Shown in pieces: positions 37,567 to 45,970 of a DNA stretch of 64,000 nucleotides. Position 1 is the stretch's first letter; each line of letters begins with the position of its first letter. The notes under the pieces are model-generated. The model saw only the letters and a list, made by a program, of their open reading frames with translations, searched no databases and had not been told where the DNA came from. The stretch comes from Rhodospirillaceae bacterium (GTDB taxonomy: Bacteria; Pseudomonadota; Alphaproteobacteria; DSM-16000; Inquilinaceae), in NCBI GenBank assembly GCA_020638595.1, contig JACKIG010000008.1, forward strand, positions 62,001-126,000. The letters run 5' to 3'. A program made the translations under genes and the position numbers.

Positions 37567-37692
37567 TTCCTGTTGATATCCCTTTCGTCCCACGGACGCA
37601 AGCCGCCCAAGTGTCCGGGGTCAAGTCTTTGACTATCGCATCGGCAATGCCCGCTTGTCGGAGGGCAAAGCCGGGCAACCGGCCAACGCCGC

Positions 37693-38214
37693 TCACCCGT
37701 GCGAGCGTTCGGCCAGCACGCCGTCCTCGACGCGGATGCGGTGCAGCAGCAGTGCGGCGTTGGCCAGGCCGAAGGCGGCGGCAATGGTCCACTGGCCAAA
37801 GGCCAAGGGCAGCAGCACGATCTCCCCCGCCACGATGGCATAGTTGGGATGGCGCAGGTACCGATAGGGCCCGCCGCGGACCAGCGGGGCACCGGGAACG
37901 GTGATGATCCGGGTGGTCCAATAGGGGCCGAGGGTGGCCACGGCCCAGACGCGGCCGGCCTGCAACAGCCCGAAGGCGCCCAGCAGCGGCCAGCAAACCG
38001 GCGCATCGGCAGGCGTCAGCGCCAAGAGGGCGGCAAGCCATCCCCCGTGCAGCAGGATGAACAGCGGGTAGTGTCCGCCCCCATGTTCCCGCCCGCCGCC
38101 AGCCAGCAGGCGGGCGGTGTTGCGACGCGCATAGGCCAGTTCGGCCGCCCGCTGCACGGCCACCGCCAGGATGACGGCCTGCGGCAGGCCGATCCAATCC
38201 CAGAGCACCGGCAC
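37693..38214 (-). CDS. Isoprenylcysteine carboxyl methyltransferase-family membrane protein
   Basis: 173 residues with about four to five membrane helices and the ICMT/PEMT SAM-binding motif GGPYRYLRHPNYAIVAGEI followed by LPLAFG. Genes of this family beside type III polyketide synthases often methylate or process the alkyl-pyrone or alkyl-resorcinol product. The GTG start at 38214 overlaps the stop of the polyketide synthase gene, so the two are coupled. Confidence 0.88.
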   Translation of the reverse strand: MPVLWDWIGLPQAVILAVAVQRAAELAYARRNTARLLAGGGREHGGGHYPLFILLHGGWLAALLALTPADAPVCWPLLGAFGLLQAGRVWAVATLGPYWTTRIITVPGAPLVRGGPYRYLRHPNYAIVAGEIVLLPLAFGQWTIAAAFGLANAALLLHRIRVEDGVLAERSHG

Positions 38215-39335
38215 TACAGCGCCATCAGCACGAAGCCGACGGTGAAGCCGGGGCCGAGGGCGGACAGCAGGTACAGCCCCTTCAGGCCCTCGCGGCGCCG
38301 CCGCTCCAGCACGAACAGGATGGTCGCCGCCGACATGTTGCCGTGGTCACGCAGCGTCGCCGCTTCGGCCGACAGGCCGTCGGGACCCAGCTCGAAAGCA
38401 TGGCGCAGGGCGTCGATCACCTTGGCTCCGCCGGGATGGCAGATCACGCCGTCAAGATCGGCGAAGCGGACCCCGTGACGCTGCAGGAACGCCTCGGCCG
38501 CCGGGCGCAGGTCGCGGCGCACCAGCGCCGGAATGTCGCGCGAGAAGATCACGCCCAGGCCGTCGCTTTCCACCGACCACCCCATGATGCCCAGGCTGTC
38601 CGGCCATCGGTGCTCGCCCCAGGCCAGGATCGTGCCGGGCGCGGCCCCCGCGGGCCCCCCGCTTTCGATCAGGGCGGCCGCCGCACCGTCGCCGAAAAGG
38701 GCGGTGGCGATGACGTTGCTCTTGCTCGTATCCGCGCGGCGGAAGGTCAGGCCGCACAGCTCCACCACCAGCAGAAGAACCCTGGCCCCCGGCATGGCAC
38801 GGGCGAGGGCTGCCGACCGGGCCAGCCCCAGCACACCGCCGGCGCAGCCCAGGCCGAAGACCGGCAGCCGCTGCGCGGTGGCGGGAAATGCCAGCCGTTC
38901 CATCAGCCGCGCGTCGAGGCTGGGCGTGGCGATGCCGGTGGTGGAAACGGTCACGATCGCATCGACGGCTTCCGGCGCGACGTCGGCATCGGCAAGGCAC
39001 GCGCGTGCCGCCTGCTCAAGCAGCGACAGGGCGCTGTCGACATAGATGCGGTTACGCTCGGGCCAATCGTGATCGGCCTGGTACCAGTCCACGGGCACGC
39101 ATGACCCGCGCGATGCGATACCGGCATTGTCGAAGGCCGGCATCAGGCGATCGAACCAGGCAGATCGCGAGCCGAAGAGCCTCCTCGCCGCCCCGGCGGC
39201 CTGGGCCTGGTCGATCCTGTAGGCCGGTACAGCCGTCGCCAGGGACACCAGGCGCGAACCGGCCATCACCGCAGGGGCAGCCACAGCGCCAGACGACGCC
39301 CCGAGGCCCGGCGCCCCGGCATCTTCCGATCTCAT
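38214..39335 (-). CDS. Type III polyketide synthase (alkylpyrone/alkylresorcinol type)
   Basis: 373 residues, chalcone/stilbene synthase fold. The Cys-His-Asn triad is intact: C164 in VFGLGCAGGVLG, His in VICHPGGAKVIDA and Asn in LRDHGNMSAATILFVLE. It would condense malonyl units onto a fatty acyl-CoA to give alkylpyrones or alkylresorcinols, lipids that can replace or modify membrane phenolics. The start ATG at 39335 is the longest option; a start nearer MAGSRLVSLAT would remove 23 residues. Confidence 0.9.
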   Translation of the reverse strand: MRSEDAGAPGLGASSGAVAAPAVMAGSRLVSLATAVPAYRIDQAQAAGAARRLFGSRSAWFDRLMPAFDNAGIASRGSCVPVDWYQADHDWPERNRIYVDSALSLLEQAARACLADADVAPEAVDAIVTVSTTGIATPSLDARLMERLAFPATAQRLPVFGLGCAGGVLGLARSAALARAMPGARVLLLVVELCGLTFRRADTSKSNVIATALFGDGAAAALIESGGPAGAAPGTILAWGEHRWPDSLGIMGWSVESDGLGVIFSRDIPALVRRDLRPAAEAFLQRHGVRFADLDGVICHPGGAKVIDALRHAFELGPDGLSAEAATLRDHGNMSAATILFVLERRRREGLKGLYLLSALGPGFTVGFVLMAL

Positions 39336-39537
39336 GGGCGATCGTCACCTTTCGCAAGTTCATCCGCCGGCGCACGCACCCTCGTGGGACCGCGCGCCGT
39401 CGATGACAGAACCTAGGTCGATCCGCCCGCATTCCCACCGTGGGACATCGGTACACACCACACATGCGGGCGCCGCCATGGCATTCCGGCACCGAGACTG
39501 TATGCTGAACGTTCATCGCATCGACCGGGCCCGACCC

Positions 39538-40149
39538 ATGACCGCCATCACCACGATCGAACAGCTCGAGTCCCTCTACGGCCTGCCGCAGGCACCCTCC
39601 ATCGTGAAAGAGGTCGACCGCATCACGCCGCACTATCGGACGATGATCGAAGCCTCACCCTTCGCCGTGATGGCGACGGCCGGGCCGGAAGGGCTGGACT
39701 GCTCGCCGCGCGGCGACCGGCAGGAGGTCGTGCGCATCCAGGATGAACGCACGCTGCTGCTGCCCGACCGGCGCGGCAACAACCGGGTGGATTCGCTGCG
39801 CAACATCCTGCGCGACCCGCGCGTGGCGCTCTTGTTCCTGATCCCCGGCAGCGGCAGCACGCTCAGGCTCAACGGTCGGGCCCGGCTGTCCATCGACCCC
39901 GCCCTGCTGGCATCCTTCGCGGTCGACGGCAAGGAACCGCGGTGCGTCGTGGAGATCACGGTCGAGACCGTCTATTTCCAGTGCGCCCGCGCCATCGCGC
40001 GCGCGGAGCTGTGGAACCCCGACCGCCATGTCGACCCGGCAAGCCTGCCAACCCCCGGCCGCATTCTGGCCGCGCTCAGCGACGGCCAGGTCGGCGGGGA
40101 GACGTATGACCGCGAATGGCCGGAACGCGCCCGCAAGTCCATGTGGTGA
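39538..40149 (+). CDS. Pyridoxamine 5'-phosphate oxidase-related flavin-binding protein
   Basis: 203 residues, split-barrel FMN-binding fold. Motifs include ASPFAVMATAGPEGLDCSPRGD, LLLPDRRGNNRVDSLRNIL and VALLFLIPGSGSTLRLNGRA. It belongs to the subgroup often annotated MSMEG_1061-like. The reaction is unknown; many members reduce small organic compounds. The ATG at 39538 is chosen; an upstream ATG at 39502-39504 would add 12 residues. Confidence 0.85.
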   Translation: MTAITTIEQLESLYGLPQAPSIVKEVDRITPHYRTMIEASPFAVMATAGPEGLDCSPRGDRQEVVRIQDERTLLLPDRRGNNRVDSLRNILRDPRVALLFLIPGSGSTLRLNGRARLSIDPALLASFAVDGKEPRCVVEITVETVYFQCARAIARAELWNPDRHVDPASLPTPGRILAALSDGQVGGETYDREWPERARKSMW

Positions 40150-40173
40150 GCCCGGCGCTTCCGGGACGACCGC

Positions 40174-40704
40174 ATGCTGCCGACCTTCCGCACCGACAGG
40201 CTGCTGCTGCGGCCGCGCACCATGGGCGACCTGGAAGACTGCCTGGCGATGGACCGTGACCCGCGGGTCACGCAGCATATCGCCGGTCCGTGGACGGACC
40301 CGGACAGGCACCGTGCCTTCGTCGTCGACCGGATCCAGACACGATGGCCCGACGGTCTCGGCTATTGGACGATCGTCCCGCGTGCGGACCCGCAAACGTT
40401 CCTGGGATGGATCCTGCTGCTGCCGTGCCTGGACTTCGGCGACGAGATCGAAATCGGCTGGCGGCTGCCGCACCGGCACTGGGGCCACGGCTACGCCACC
40501 GAGGCCGCCCGCCCGGTCCTGCGCCACGCCTTTGACACCGTCGGCGTGACCGCCGTGATCGCCGATATCCATCCGCACAACCACGCATCGATCCGCGTGG
40601 CGGAAAAGCTGGGCCTGCGCTTCGTGGAAGACAGGACCATCGCCGGCGAGCCTGCGCGGTCGTATCAGATCGACCACACCGGCACCGGCCAGCATGCAGG
40701 CTGA
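40174..40704 (+). CDS. GNAT-family N-acetyltransferase (RimJ/RimL-like)
   Basis: 176 residues. N-terminal FRTDRLLLRP, then IGWRLPHRHWGHGYATEAA (acetyl-CoA loop) and NHASIRVAEKLGLRFVE. It lies 24 bp after the flavin protein gene. Acceptor substrate unknown. Confidence 0.9.
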   Translation: MLPTFRTDRLLLRPRTMGDLEDCLAMDRDPRVTQHIAGPWTDPDRHRAFVVDRIQTRWPDGLGYWTIVPRADPQTFLGWILLLPCLDFGDEIEIGWRLPHRHWGHGYATEAARPVLRHAFDTVGVTAVIADIHPHNHASIRVAEKLGLRFVEDRTIAGEPARSYQIDHTGTGQHAG

Positions 40705-40752
40705 GCATCGCCGCCGGCGCTGACGCACCGACCGCCCCTGCGGGGGTCGGCC

Positions 40753-41226
40753 TCACGCCCCGCCCCGCTCGCCCCCGGCAGCCAGGCTCGCCAGGGTCTG
40801 GCGGATCCGGGTCTCGTGGCCACCCGCCCAGTAGAGGCGCCGGCACGTCGGACAGGTGCGCACCGGTCCGTGAACCCCCGCAGGCACGGACGCGCCAGCA
40901 GTGGCCTCGGCCGGACGCAGGGTTTCGTTGCACACGAGGCAGCGGCTCAAAGGGGCATGCTGCCAGTCGATGGCGACCTGGTGCTGCAGCGACTCCGTCT
41001 GCGCGGACAGCCCGTCGCCGGAGATGACAACGACGGTGCCGTCGGCGTATCTGTGGCGCGCCAGCCCGCGGTCGCACGTCACCAGCAGGCGCCCTTCGCG
41101 GACCGCATCGGCCAGGATGTCGCGATCGCGGTCGCCGGCGCCCGCCACCGTGGTGTCATAGCCGGCCGCGCGCAGCCATCGGGCCAGGCGCAGCAGCATC
41201 CGGTCGCAGAGGAACCGCCCCGGCAT
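40753..41226 (-). CDS. Mut7-C RNase-domain protein with zinc ribbon
   Basis: 157 residues. PIN-like Mut7-C domain: RFLCDRMLLRLARWLRAAGYDT with the first acidic residue, RDILADAVREGRLLVTCDRGLARHR with others, then a C-terminal zinc ribbon (CLVCNETL, CPTCRRLYW). A predicted ribonuclease or RNA-binding protein of unknown target. The start at 41226 leads directly into the domain; a longer form from GTG/ATG at 41259/41253 would overlap the divergent hydrolase start. Confidence 0.88.
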   Translation of the reverse strand: MPGRFLCDRMLLRLARWLRAAGYDTTVAGAGDRDRDILADAVREGRLLVTCDRGLARHRYADGTVVVISGDGLSAQTESLQHQVAIDWQHAPLSRCLVCNETLRPAEATAGASVPAGVHGPVRTCPTCRRLYWAGGHETRIRQTLASLAAGGERGGA

Positions 41227-41257
41227 GGGCCCCGCCGTCAGGATATCCGCCCGCCGC

Positions 41258-42094
41258 ATGATCACCTTCGTCGCCGTTGCCGGACTGCTCTACGCCGCCC
41301 TTGCTGCGGCGCTGTATCTGGGGCAGCGCGCGCTTCTGTATTTTCCCGATCCCAGCACGCCCGATCCAGCCCGCTATGGCCTGTCCGGCGACATCGCGGT
41401 TGCCGGCTACCGCACCGAAGACGGCCTGGACCTGGCCGCCTGGTATCGGCCGGCCGCTCGTCAAGGATACGCGACCGTCGTCTATTTCCATGGCAATGCG
41501 GGCCATTTCGGCGACCGGGCGCCGGTGGCGCGATACCTGTGGGATCAGGGCTATGGCGTGCTGCTGGCCGGCTATCGCGGCTATGGCGGCAATCCCGGCA
41601 GCCCCAGCGAAACCGGGCTGTTCGCCGACGGGCGCGCGGCCCTGGCCTGGCTGGCCGGTCAGGGCGTACCGGCGGACTGTACGGTGCTGTATGGGGAATC
41701 GCTGGGTTCGGGTGTCGCCGTCCGCCTGGCGTCGGAGGCCCGGGTGGCGGCAGTGGTGCTGGAATCGCCGTTCACGTCAATCGCCGACGTGGCGGCGGCA
41801 CACTATCCGATCTTTCCGGTCAGCCTGCTGGTGCGCGACCGTTTCGACAGCCTCGCACGGATCGACGCCATCGGTGCACCGCTGTTGGTGATGCACGGCG
41901 AACGCGACCGCACGGTGCCCGTGCGGTTCGGGCGGCGGCTGTTCGCAGCCGCCGCGGACCCGAAGGAAGCCTGGTGGCAGCCCGAAGGCGGCCATGTCGA
42001 CCTGCATGCGCACGGTGCCGGACGCATCGTCCTGGATTTCCTGCAACGCCGGACCGCGGGGTGTCCGGCGCCGCAGGCACCGGAAACTCAATAG
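41258..42094 (+). CDS. Membrane-anchored alpha/beta hydrolase (BEM46-like)
   Basis: 278 residues. One N-terminal helix (MITFVAVAGLLYAALAAALY) is followed by a serine hydrolase fold: YFHGNAGHFGDR (oxyanion loop), YGESLGSGVAV (GxSxG nucleophile), GERDRTVPVRFG (Asp) and GGHVDL (His). Substrate unknown. The last seven bases overlap the small gene on the opposite strand. Confidence 0.88.
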   Translation: MITFVAVAGLLYAALAAALYLGQRALLYFPDPSTPDPARYGLSGDIAVAGYRTEDGLDLAAWYRPAARQGYATVVYFHGNAGHFGDRAPVARYLWDQGYGVLLAGYRGYGGNPGSPSETGLFADGRAALAWLAGQGVPADCTVLYGESLGSGVAVRLASEARVAAVVLESPFTSIADVAAAHYPIFPVSLLVRDRFDSLARIDAIGAPLLVMHGERDRTVPVRFGRRLFAAAADPKEAWWQPEGGHVDLHAHGAGRIVLDFLQRRTAGCPAPQAPETQ

Positions 42095-42240
42095 ACCGGC
42101 CGGTAGGGGGTCCCTCGCCGCAAGGCACGCTGGTAGGAGGCCCATTCCTGCACCGTGTGAACATCCCCTCCGCATTTCCGCAGCGCCGGGCGCCAGGCGG
42201 GAAAGATATATCCTCTCCACAGGATCATGAATCGCGACAT
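42088..42240 (-). CDS. Small basic WRGY/EWA protein 1
   Basis: 50 residues, below usual length cut-offs. It is supported by a strong GGAGGAG eight bases before the ATG and by clear likeness to the next small gene: both have WRGY at residues 8-11, Pro18, a GG pair, EWA near 32-35, an R-x-LR run and a TP(Y/F) pair before the end. Rich in Arg and aromatic residues; no signal, no membrane helix. One Cys. No known family recognised. Confidence 0.7.
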   Translation of the reverse strand: MSRFMILWRGYIFPAWRPALRKCGGDVHTVQEWASYQRALRRGTPYRPVY

Positions 42241-42396
42241 GGGCGTAGCTCCTCCAGCCATGGGCCTTTAGGCCCGAGTCACCTCCTTCGCGGCAGCGCC
42301 TGCCGCCGCGTACCATTGCCTTGCCGTTGCCTGTCCTTTCAGGCGGGGATACCTGGCCGTTTCATCGGCCCTTGGCACCCCACCCGGCTGCCGTGG

Positions 42397-42555
42397 TTAC
42401 AGCCGCACGATGTGGAACGGTGTCCACTCACGCAGCGACCGGCGGCAGAGCGCCCATTCGCGCGGCATATGATGACCGCCGGTATCCGGGCGCAGAACGA
42501 CCGGGTGCCGGGGCTTGCGCACATATCCCCGCCAACGGATGGAGCGTTTCAGCAT
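42397..42555 (-). CDS. Small basic WRGY/EWA protein 2 (paralogue)
   Basis: 52 residues, ATG at 42555 preceded by GGGGAAG. Aligns with small protein 1 over its whole length with a one-residue gap: shared WRGY, Pro18, GG-x-x-H, EWA, R(S/A)LR and TP. Lies 156 bp upstream of protein 1 on the same strand and is divergent from the XRE regulator 144 bp away. The shared pattern at protein level with little DNA identity argues that both are real, diverged genes. Function unknown; nucleic-acid binding is possible from the basic, aromatic composition. Confidence 0.7.
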   Translation of the reverse strand: MLKRSIRWRGYVRKPRHPVVLRPDTGGHHMPREWALCRRSLREWTPFHIVRL

Positions 42556-42600
42556 CGGACTTCCCCTTTGGCTTCGACGACGCTTCCGTACCTAATATAT

Positions 42601-42681
42601 GCGCACACCGTGCGCCCTTTCAAGAGACAATGTGCACCACGTGCGCTTTTGCGTTACACTGCGGTGTGGTATCTCGCGAGA
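42601..42681. promoter_or_regulatory. Palindromes in the divergent small-gene / XRE promoter region
   Basis: Three inverted motifs lie between the divergent starts: GCGCAC-ACC-GTGCGC (42601-42615), a related GTGCACCACGTGCGC (42632-42646) sharing the GTGCGC half, and a perfect TCTCGCGAGA (42672-42681) just before the regulator's ribosome-binding site. The first two are about 31 bp apart, three helical turns, as expected for operator pairs. They are candidate binding sites for the adjacent XRE protein. Confidence 0.5.
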
Positions 42682-42699
42682 GATCGAAGGAGCACACGC

Positions 42700-42984
42700 G
42701 TGCAACCGAAAGCTTTTCGTCGGTGGCGCAAATCCCTGGGGATGTCGCAGAAGGAGGCGGCCACCGCGCTCGGCCTGAAACGCCGGGTCGTGCAGTATTA
42801 CGAGAAGGGCGAGCGCGAGGGTGAAGCGATCGAGATCCCGAAATCCGTAAGGCTGGCCTGCTTTGCCCTGACATCGGGCGTCACCGACTACCACGGTCCG
42901 CCGGCCGAACCCGAAGGTGCGGACCACTCCGCCGACGGGGCCGCTTCAGATAGGGGACCGACCTCCCCCGCCCTGGTCGAATGA
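42700..42984 (+). CDS. XRE-family helix-turn-helix regulator
   Basis: 94 residues. The Cro/CI-type HTH is at FRRWRKSLGMSQKEAATALG, then LKRRVVQYYEKGE (about 6-40), followed by a short, Pro/Glu-rich tail without a recognised ligand domain. The GTG at 42700 follows AAGGAG. The stop overlaps the patatin start (ATGA). Its position opposite the two small genes, with palindromes between, suggests self-regulation and control of them. Confidence 0.88.
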   Translation: MQPKAFRRWRKSLGMSQKEAATALGLKRRVVQYYEKGEREGEAIEIPKSVRLACFALTSGVTDYHGPPAEPEGADHSADGAASDRGPTSPALVE

Positions 42985-44075
42985 GCGCGCGGGGGTCCGA
43001 TGGGACCGCCCCCGGCGGCACCGGCGGAGCGTCGCGCAGGCGGCGTGGCGCGACCGATGCCACGACACCGCCCCGCGGCGACGGGGGCGCGCGCCCGCAA
43101 CGGCCGCTGCTGGGCCTGGCGCTGGGCGGCGGGGTGGCCCGCGGGTTCGCCCATATCGGCGTCCTGCGTGTGCTGGAGGGCGCCGGCATCGTGCCGGATG
43201 TGATCGCCGGCACGTCCATTGGCGCCATTGCCGGCGCCTGCTATGTGGCCGGCGTGCTGGACGCGTTCGAAGGCTGGGCGCGGTCGTTGAACCGGCTCAA
43301 GGTCATCGGCTACCTGGATTTCAAGATCGGCCGGTCGGGCCTGCTGGCCGGCGACCGGCTGGCGGGCGTGCTGCACCGGCACTTGGGCGACCGCAGGGTG
43401 GAGGCGCTGCCGCGGCCGTTCGCCGCCATTGCGACCGACCTGTCATCCGGGCGGGAGGTGTGGATTCGCCAGGGTCCGCTGACCGAAGCGGTGCGGGCCA
43501 GCTATGCCCTGCCTGGCGTCTTTCCGGCCGTGCGGCACGACGGCCGGCTGCTGGTGGACGGCGGGCTCTTGAACCCGGTGCCGGTCGCCCCATGCCTGGC
43601 CATGGGCGCGCATGTGGTCGCCGCCGTCAACCTGACGGCCGATCGCGGCAGGCGCGACCTGCGCGCCTTGCCCGGGGCCGGCAGCGTCGACGAGCTGGAC
43701 GCCGGCGCCAAGTCCGCCGGTCGAGGGCGTTTGCGCGCGCTTCAGGCCGGCGGGTTCGAGCGCCGCCTGTTCCAGCGGCGCCAGGACGAACCCAGCGTTG
43801 TATCGGTGATGATGGCGACGATGGGGATCATGCTGGATCGCATCGCGCGAACGCGGCTGGCGGCGGATGCCCCCGATGTCATGATCGCCCCGAGAATCGG
43901 GCATATCGGTTTCGCCGACTTCGACCGTGCCGACGAACTGATCGCCCAGGGCGCGGCGGCCGCCGAGGCGATGGTCGGGGAGCTTCGCACCCTGCTCGCC
44001 GGCGACGGGGCCCAAGTGCACCCGCCGCCGCGCGACCGGGGGGCTTCGTCCGCCGATCCCGGCCAGACGTCATAG
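42981..44075 (+). CDS. Patatin-like phospholipase (RssA-like)
   Basis: 364 residues. Glycine-rich oxyanion loop LGGGVARGFAHIGVL, nucleophile elbow GTSIG (GxSxG) and catalytic DGG in LLVDGGLLNPVP complete the Ser-Asp dyad. The N-terminal 38 residues are low-complexity and may not all be translated. Likely a cytoplasmic lipid acyl hydrolase. Coupled to the XRE gene by a four-base overlap. Confidence 0.92.
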   Translation: MSARGSDGTAPGGTGGASRRRRGATDATTPPRGDGGARPQRPLLGLALGGGVARGFAHIGVLRVLEGAGIVPDVIAGTSIGAIAGACYVAGVLDAFEGWARSLNRLKVIGYLDFKIGRSGLLAGDRLAGVLHRHLGDRRVEALPRPFAAIATDLSSGREVWIRQGPLTEAVRASYALPGVFPAVRHDGRLLVDGGLLNPVPVAPCLAMGAHVVAAVNLTADRGRRDLRALPGAGSVDELDAGAKSAGRGRLRALQAGGFERRLFQRRQDEPSVVSVMMATMGIMLDRIARTRLAADAPDVMIAPRIGHIGFADFDRADELIAQGAAAAEAMVGELRTLLAGDGAQVHPPPRDRGASSADPGQTS

Positions 44076-44090
44076 GTCGCCGCCGACAGC

Positions 44091-44408
44091 CTATCCCTCG
44101 CGGACGGCCGAGCACTCGCGCTCCATCGCGCGATAGCGCGTCAGCCGCGTCACCCGCAGGCCGGGCACGCCGTGCGCCTTGATGCGCTTCATCCAGCTTG
44201 CCAGTTCCTCCGGCGACAGACCGTAGCGACGGCAGGCATCTTCCTCCGTCATCAGCCGGGACCGGATCGCTTCGACCACCGCAGCCTTCCTGCGGATGCC
44301 CCAGCGCTTGGTGTCGGGTGGCGGCAGTTCGGCCATCGTCAAAGGTGTCCGCAAGATCGTGACGTTGGATTCGACATACTCTTCATCATCTGAACCGAAG
44401 TGGCCCAT
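44091..44408 (-). CDS. DUF1153 family regulator, SciP-like
   Basis: 105 residues with the DUF1153 helix-turn-helix: LTMAELPPPDTKRWGIRRKAAVVEAI, then EDACRRYGLSPEELASWMKRI and GLRVTRLTRYR. In Caulobacter the family member SciP binds CtrA and blocks activation of CtrA-dependent genes, including those for pili. The ATG at 44408 is preceded by GGGGGA; an ATG at 44420 is the alternative. The 230-bp upstream region is AT-rich. Confidence 0.88.
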   Translation of the reverse strand: MGHFGSDDEEYVESNVTILRTPLTMAELPPPDTKRWGIRRKAAVVEAIRSRLMTEEDACRRYGLSPEELASWMKRIKAHGVPGLRVTRLTRYRAMERECSAVREG

Positions 44409-44639
44409 GACATCCCCCATATCTTCGAAAGACAAATCAGTTAATACATGAATGATCTGAAATAATCGTAAACGCACGATGTGTTTTTATTTGGCGATAA
44501 CTAAAGACACATGCGCTGTTTATTTATTTACAATTCGATCATCCGGCATTTCTGCGGAGTTACCGAGATGTTTTAGGGAAATGCTTGGTGTTGCCGTGCC
44601 CCGGCACCGGCGGACGATCGCGGCGCCAGGCGGTGCGGA

Positions 44640-45629
44640 TCAGGCGGCGGCCGTGCAGGACGGCCGGGCGACCAGCCGGGCGGCCGCGACGATCAGATCG
44701 GGGCCGGCGCCGGCCCGCACGGCCTGTTCCGCCAGGGTTCGCCGCCATTGGCGGGCACCGGGCAAGCCATTGAACAGACCCAGCATATGGCGCGTGATGG
44801 CAGGAAGCCGCACACCGGCCAGCCCCATGCGGTCGGCATAGCCGGCCATGGCCTCGGCCACCTGCCAGCGGTCGGGCACGGCCCTGTCGTCGCCGAAGAC
44901 GCGCGCATCGACCGCCGCCAGCAGATAGGGGTCCTGGTACGCTGCACGGCCCAGCATGACCCCGTCGACACTGTCCAGATGGGGCAAGGCATCGTCGATG
45001 CCGGCCAGTCCGCCGTTCAGTACAACCGTCAACGACGGGAAACGCGCCTTGACGCGGTGCACGACCCCATGGCGCAACGGCGGGACCTCGCGATTCTGCT
45101 TGGGGCTGAGCCCCCGCAGCCATGCCTTGCGGGCATGGATGATGAAGGTGCCGCAGCCGGCACCCGCCACGGTGTCGACGAACCGGTGAAGGTCGTCCTC
45201 GCCATCCCGGTCGTCGACGCCGATACGGCATTTCACCGTCACCGGCAGCGACGTCGCCGCGCGCATGGCAGCGACACAGGCCGCCACCGTCCCGGGCTCG
45301 GCCATCAGGCACGCGCCGAACCGCCCCGTCTGCACCCGGCTGCTCGGGCAGCCGACATTCATGTTGATTTCGTCGTAGCCCCGCTCGGCGCCGATCGCGG
45401 CCGCCTCCGCCATCGCGCCCGGATCGGCCCCGCCCAGTTGCAGGGCGACGGGATGCTCCTCCGCGGAAAACGCCAGCAGCCGGTCGCGGTCGCCGAACAG
45501 AACGGCATTGGCTGTGACCATTTCCGTATAGAGAAGGGCGTGGCGCGTCATCAGGCGCAGGAAGAAGCGGTCATGCCGGTCCGTCCAGTCCATCATCGGC
45601 GCTACGGAAAAGCGACGGTCGATCGCCAT
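44640..45629 (-). CDS. dusA: tRNA-dihydrouridine(20/20a) synthase DusA
   Basis: 329 residues, FMN-dependent TIM barrel. MMDWTDRHDRFFLRLM, YDEINMNVGCPSSRVQ (catalytic Cys in NVGCPS), KCRIGVDD, IIHARKAWLRGLSPK and GLFNGLPGARQWRR are DusA hallmarks. The ATG at 45629 is used; the longer open frame upstream is not conserved. Confidence 0.95.
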   Translation of the reverse strand: MAIDRRFSVAPMMDWTDRHDRFFLRLMTRHALLYTEMVTANAVLFGDRDRLLAFSAEEHPVALQLGGADPGAMAEAAAIGAERGYDEINMNVGCPSSRVQTGRFGACLMAEPGTVAACVAAMRAATSLPVTVKCRIGVDDRDGEDDLHRFVDTVAGAGCGTFIIHARKAWLRGLSPKQNREVPPLRHGVVHRVKARFPSLTVVLNGGLAGIDDALPHLDSVDGVMLGRAAYQDPYLLAAVDARVFGDDRAVPDRWQVAEAMAGYADRMGLAGVRLPAITRHMLGLFNGLPGARQWRRTLAEQAVRAGAGPDLIVAAARLVARPSCTAAA

Positions 45630-45892
45630 GGGCTGCCCGGTTGCCAACGGTCGGGGATTCACATCTGCGACAGAGAGGTAGCATCGCCGCCCCGGCCTGC
45701 GCAGTGCAAGCCGATCCATCCCGGCGCAGTGGCGCCTGGGGCACAGGTGATCAAGGAATTCGGCAGACACAGTGAAGATCAAGCAGCCAGGCCGAAGTTA
45801 AGGTTAAAATCGCGGCGTTAACCAGTTTGCCGCCCGACAGTTAATAGATGCATCATAAACCAATAAAATTCTATTCACCTTCGCGATAAATC
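45630..45892. other. AT-rich intergenic region with TTAA motifs
   Basis: No gene is supported between dusA and the first pilin promoter. The last 110 bases are AT-rich and hold four TTAA motifs (45798, 45804, 45818 as TTAACC, and 45841), resembling CtrA half-sites, though no exact TTAA-N7-TTAA pair is seen. Confidence 0.5.
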
Positions 45893-45922
45893 TTGGATTG
45901 TTCGACAAATTGAACCTATACT
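45893..45922 (+). promoter_or_regulatory. Promoter candidate of Flp pilin gene 1
   Basis: TTGGAT (45893-45898), 18-bp spacer, TATACT (45917-45922), 48 bases before the pilin ATG. A small inverted repeat TTGT-TCG-ACAA sits in the spacer. Confidence 0.55.
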
Positions 45923-45970
45923 CCGATTAATCGAACCAGGCAGCACATCCGCCGAAAAGGGACTAGCGCC

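Noticed and set aside
41777..42316. 179-codon minus-strand frame overlapping the hydrolase and small protein 1
   Set aside because: Mostly antisense to the hydrolase and out of frame with the small protein, which has its own GGAGGAG.
40816..42984. A 722-codon plus-strand frame ending in the XRE domain
   Set aside because: Most of it is antisense to the Mut7-C gene and out of frame with the hydrolase. Only the last 94 codons form the regulator, with its own GTG and AAGGAG.
44479..44841. 120-codon plus-strand frame starting in the AT-rich gap before dusA
   Set aside because: Two thirds of it is antisense to dusA and the first part has no ribosome-binding site or recognisable sequence.
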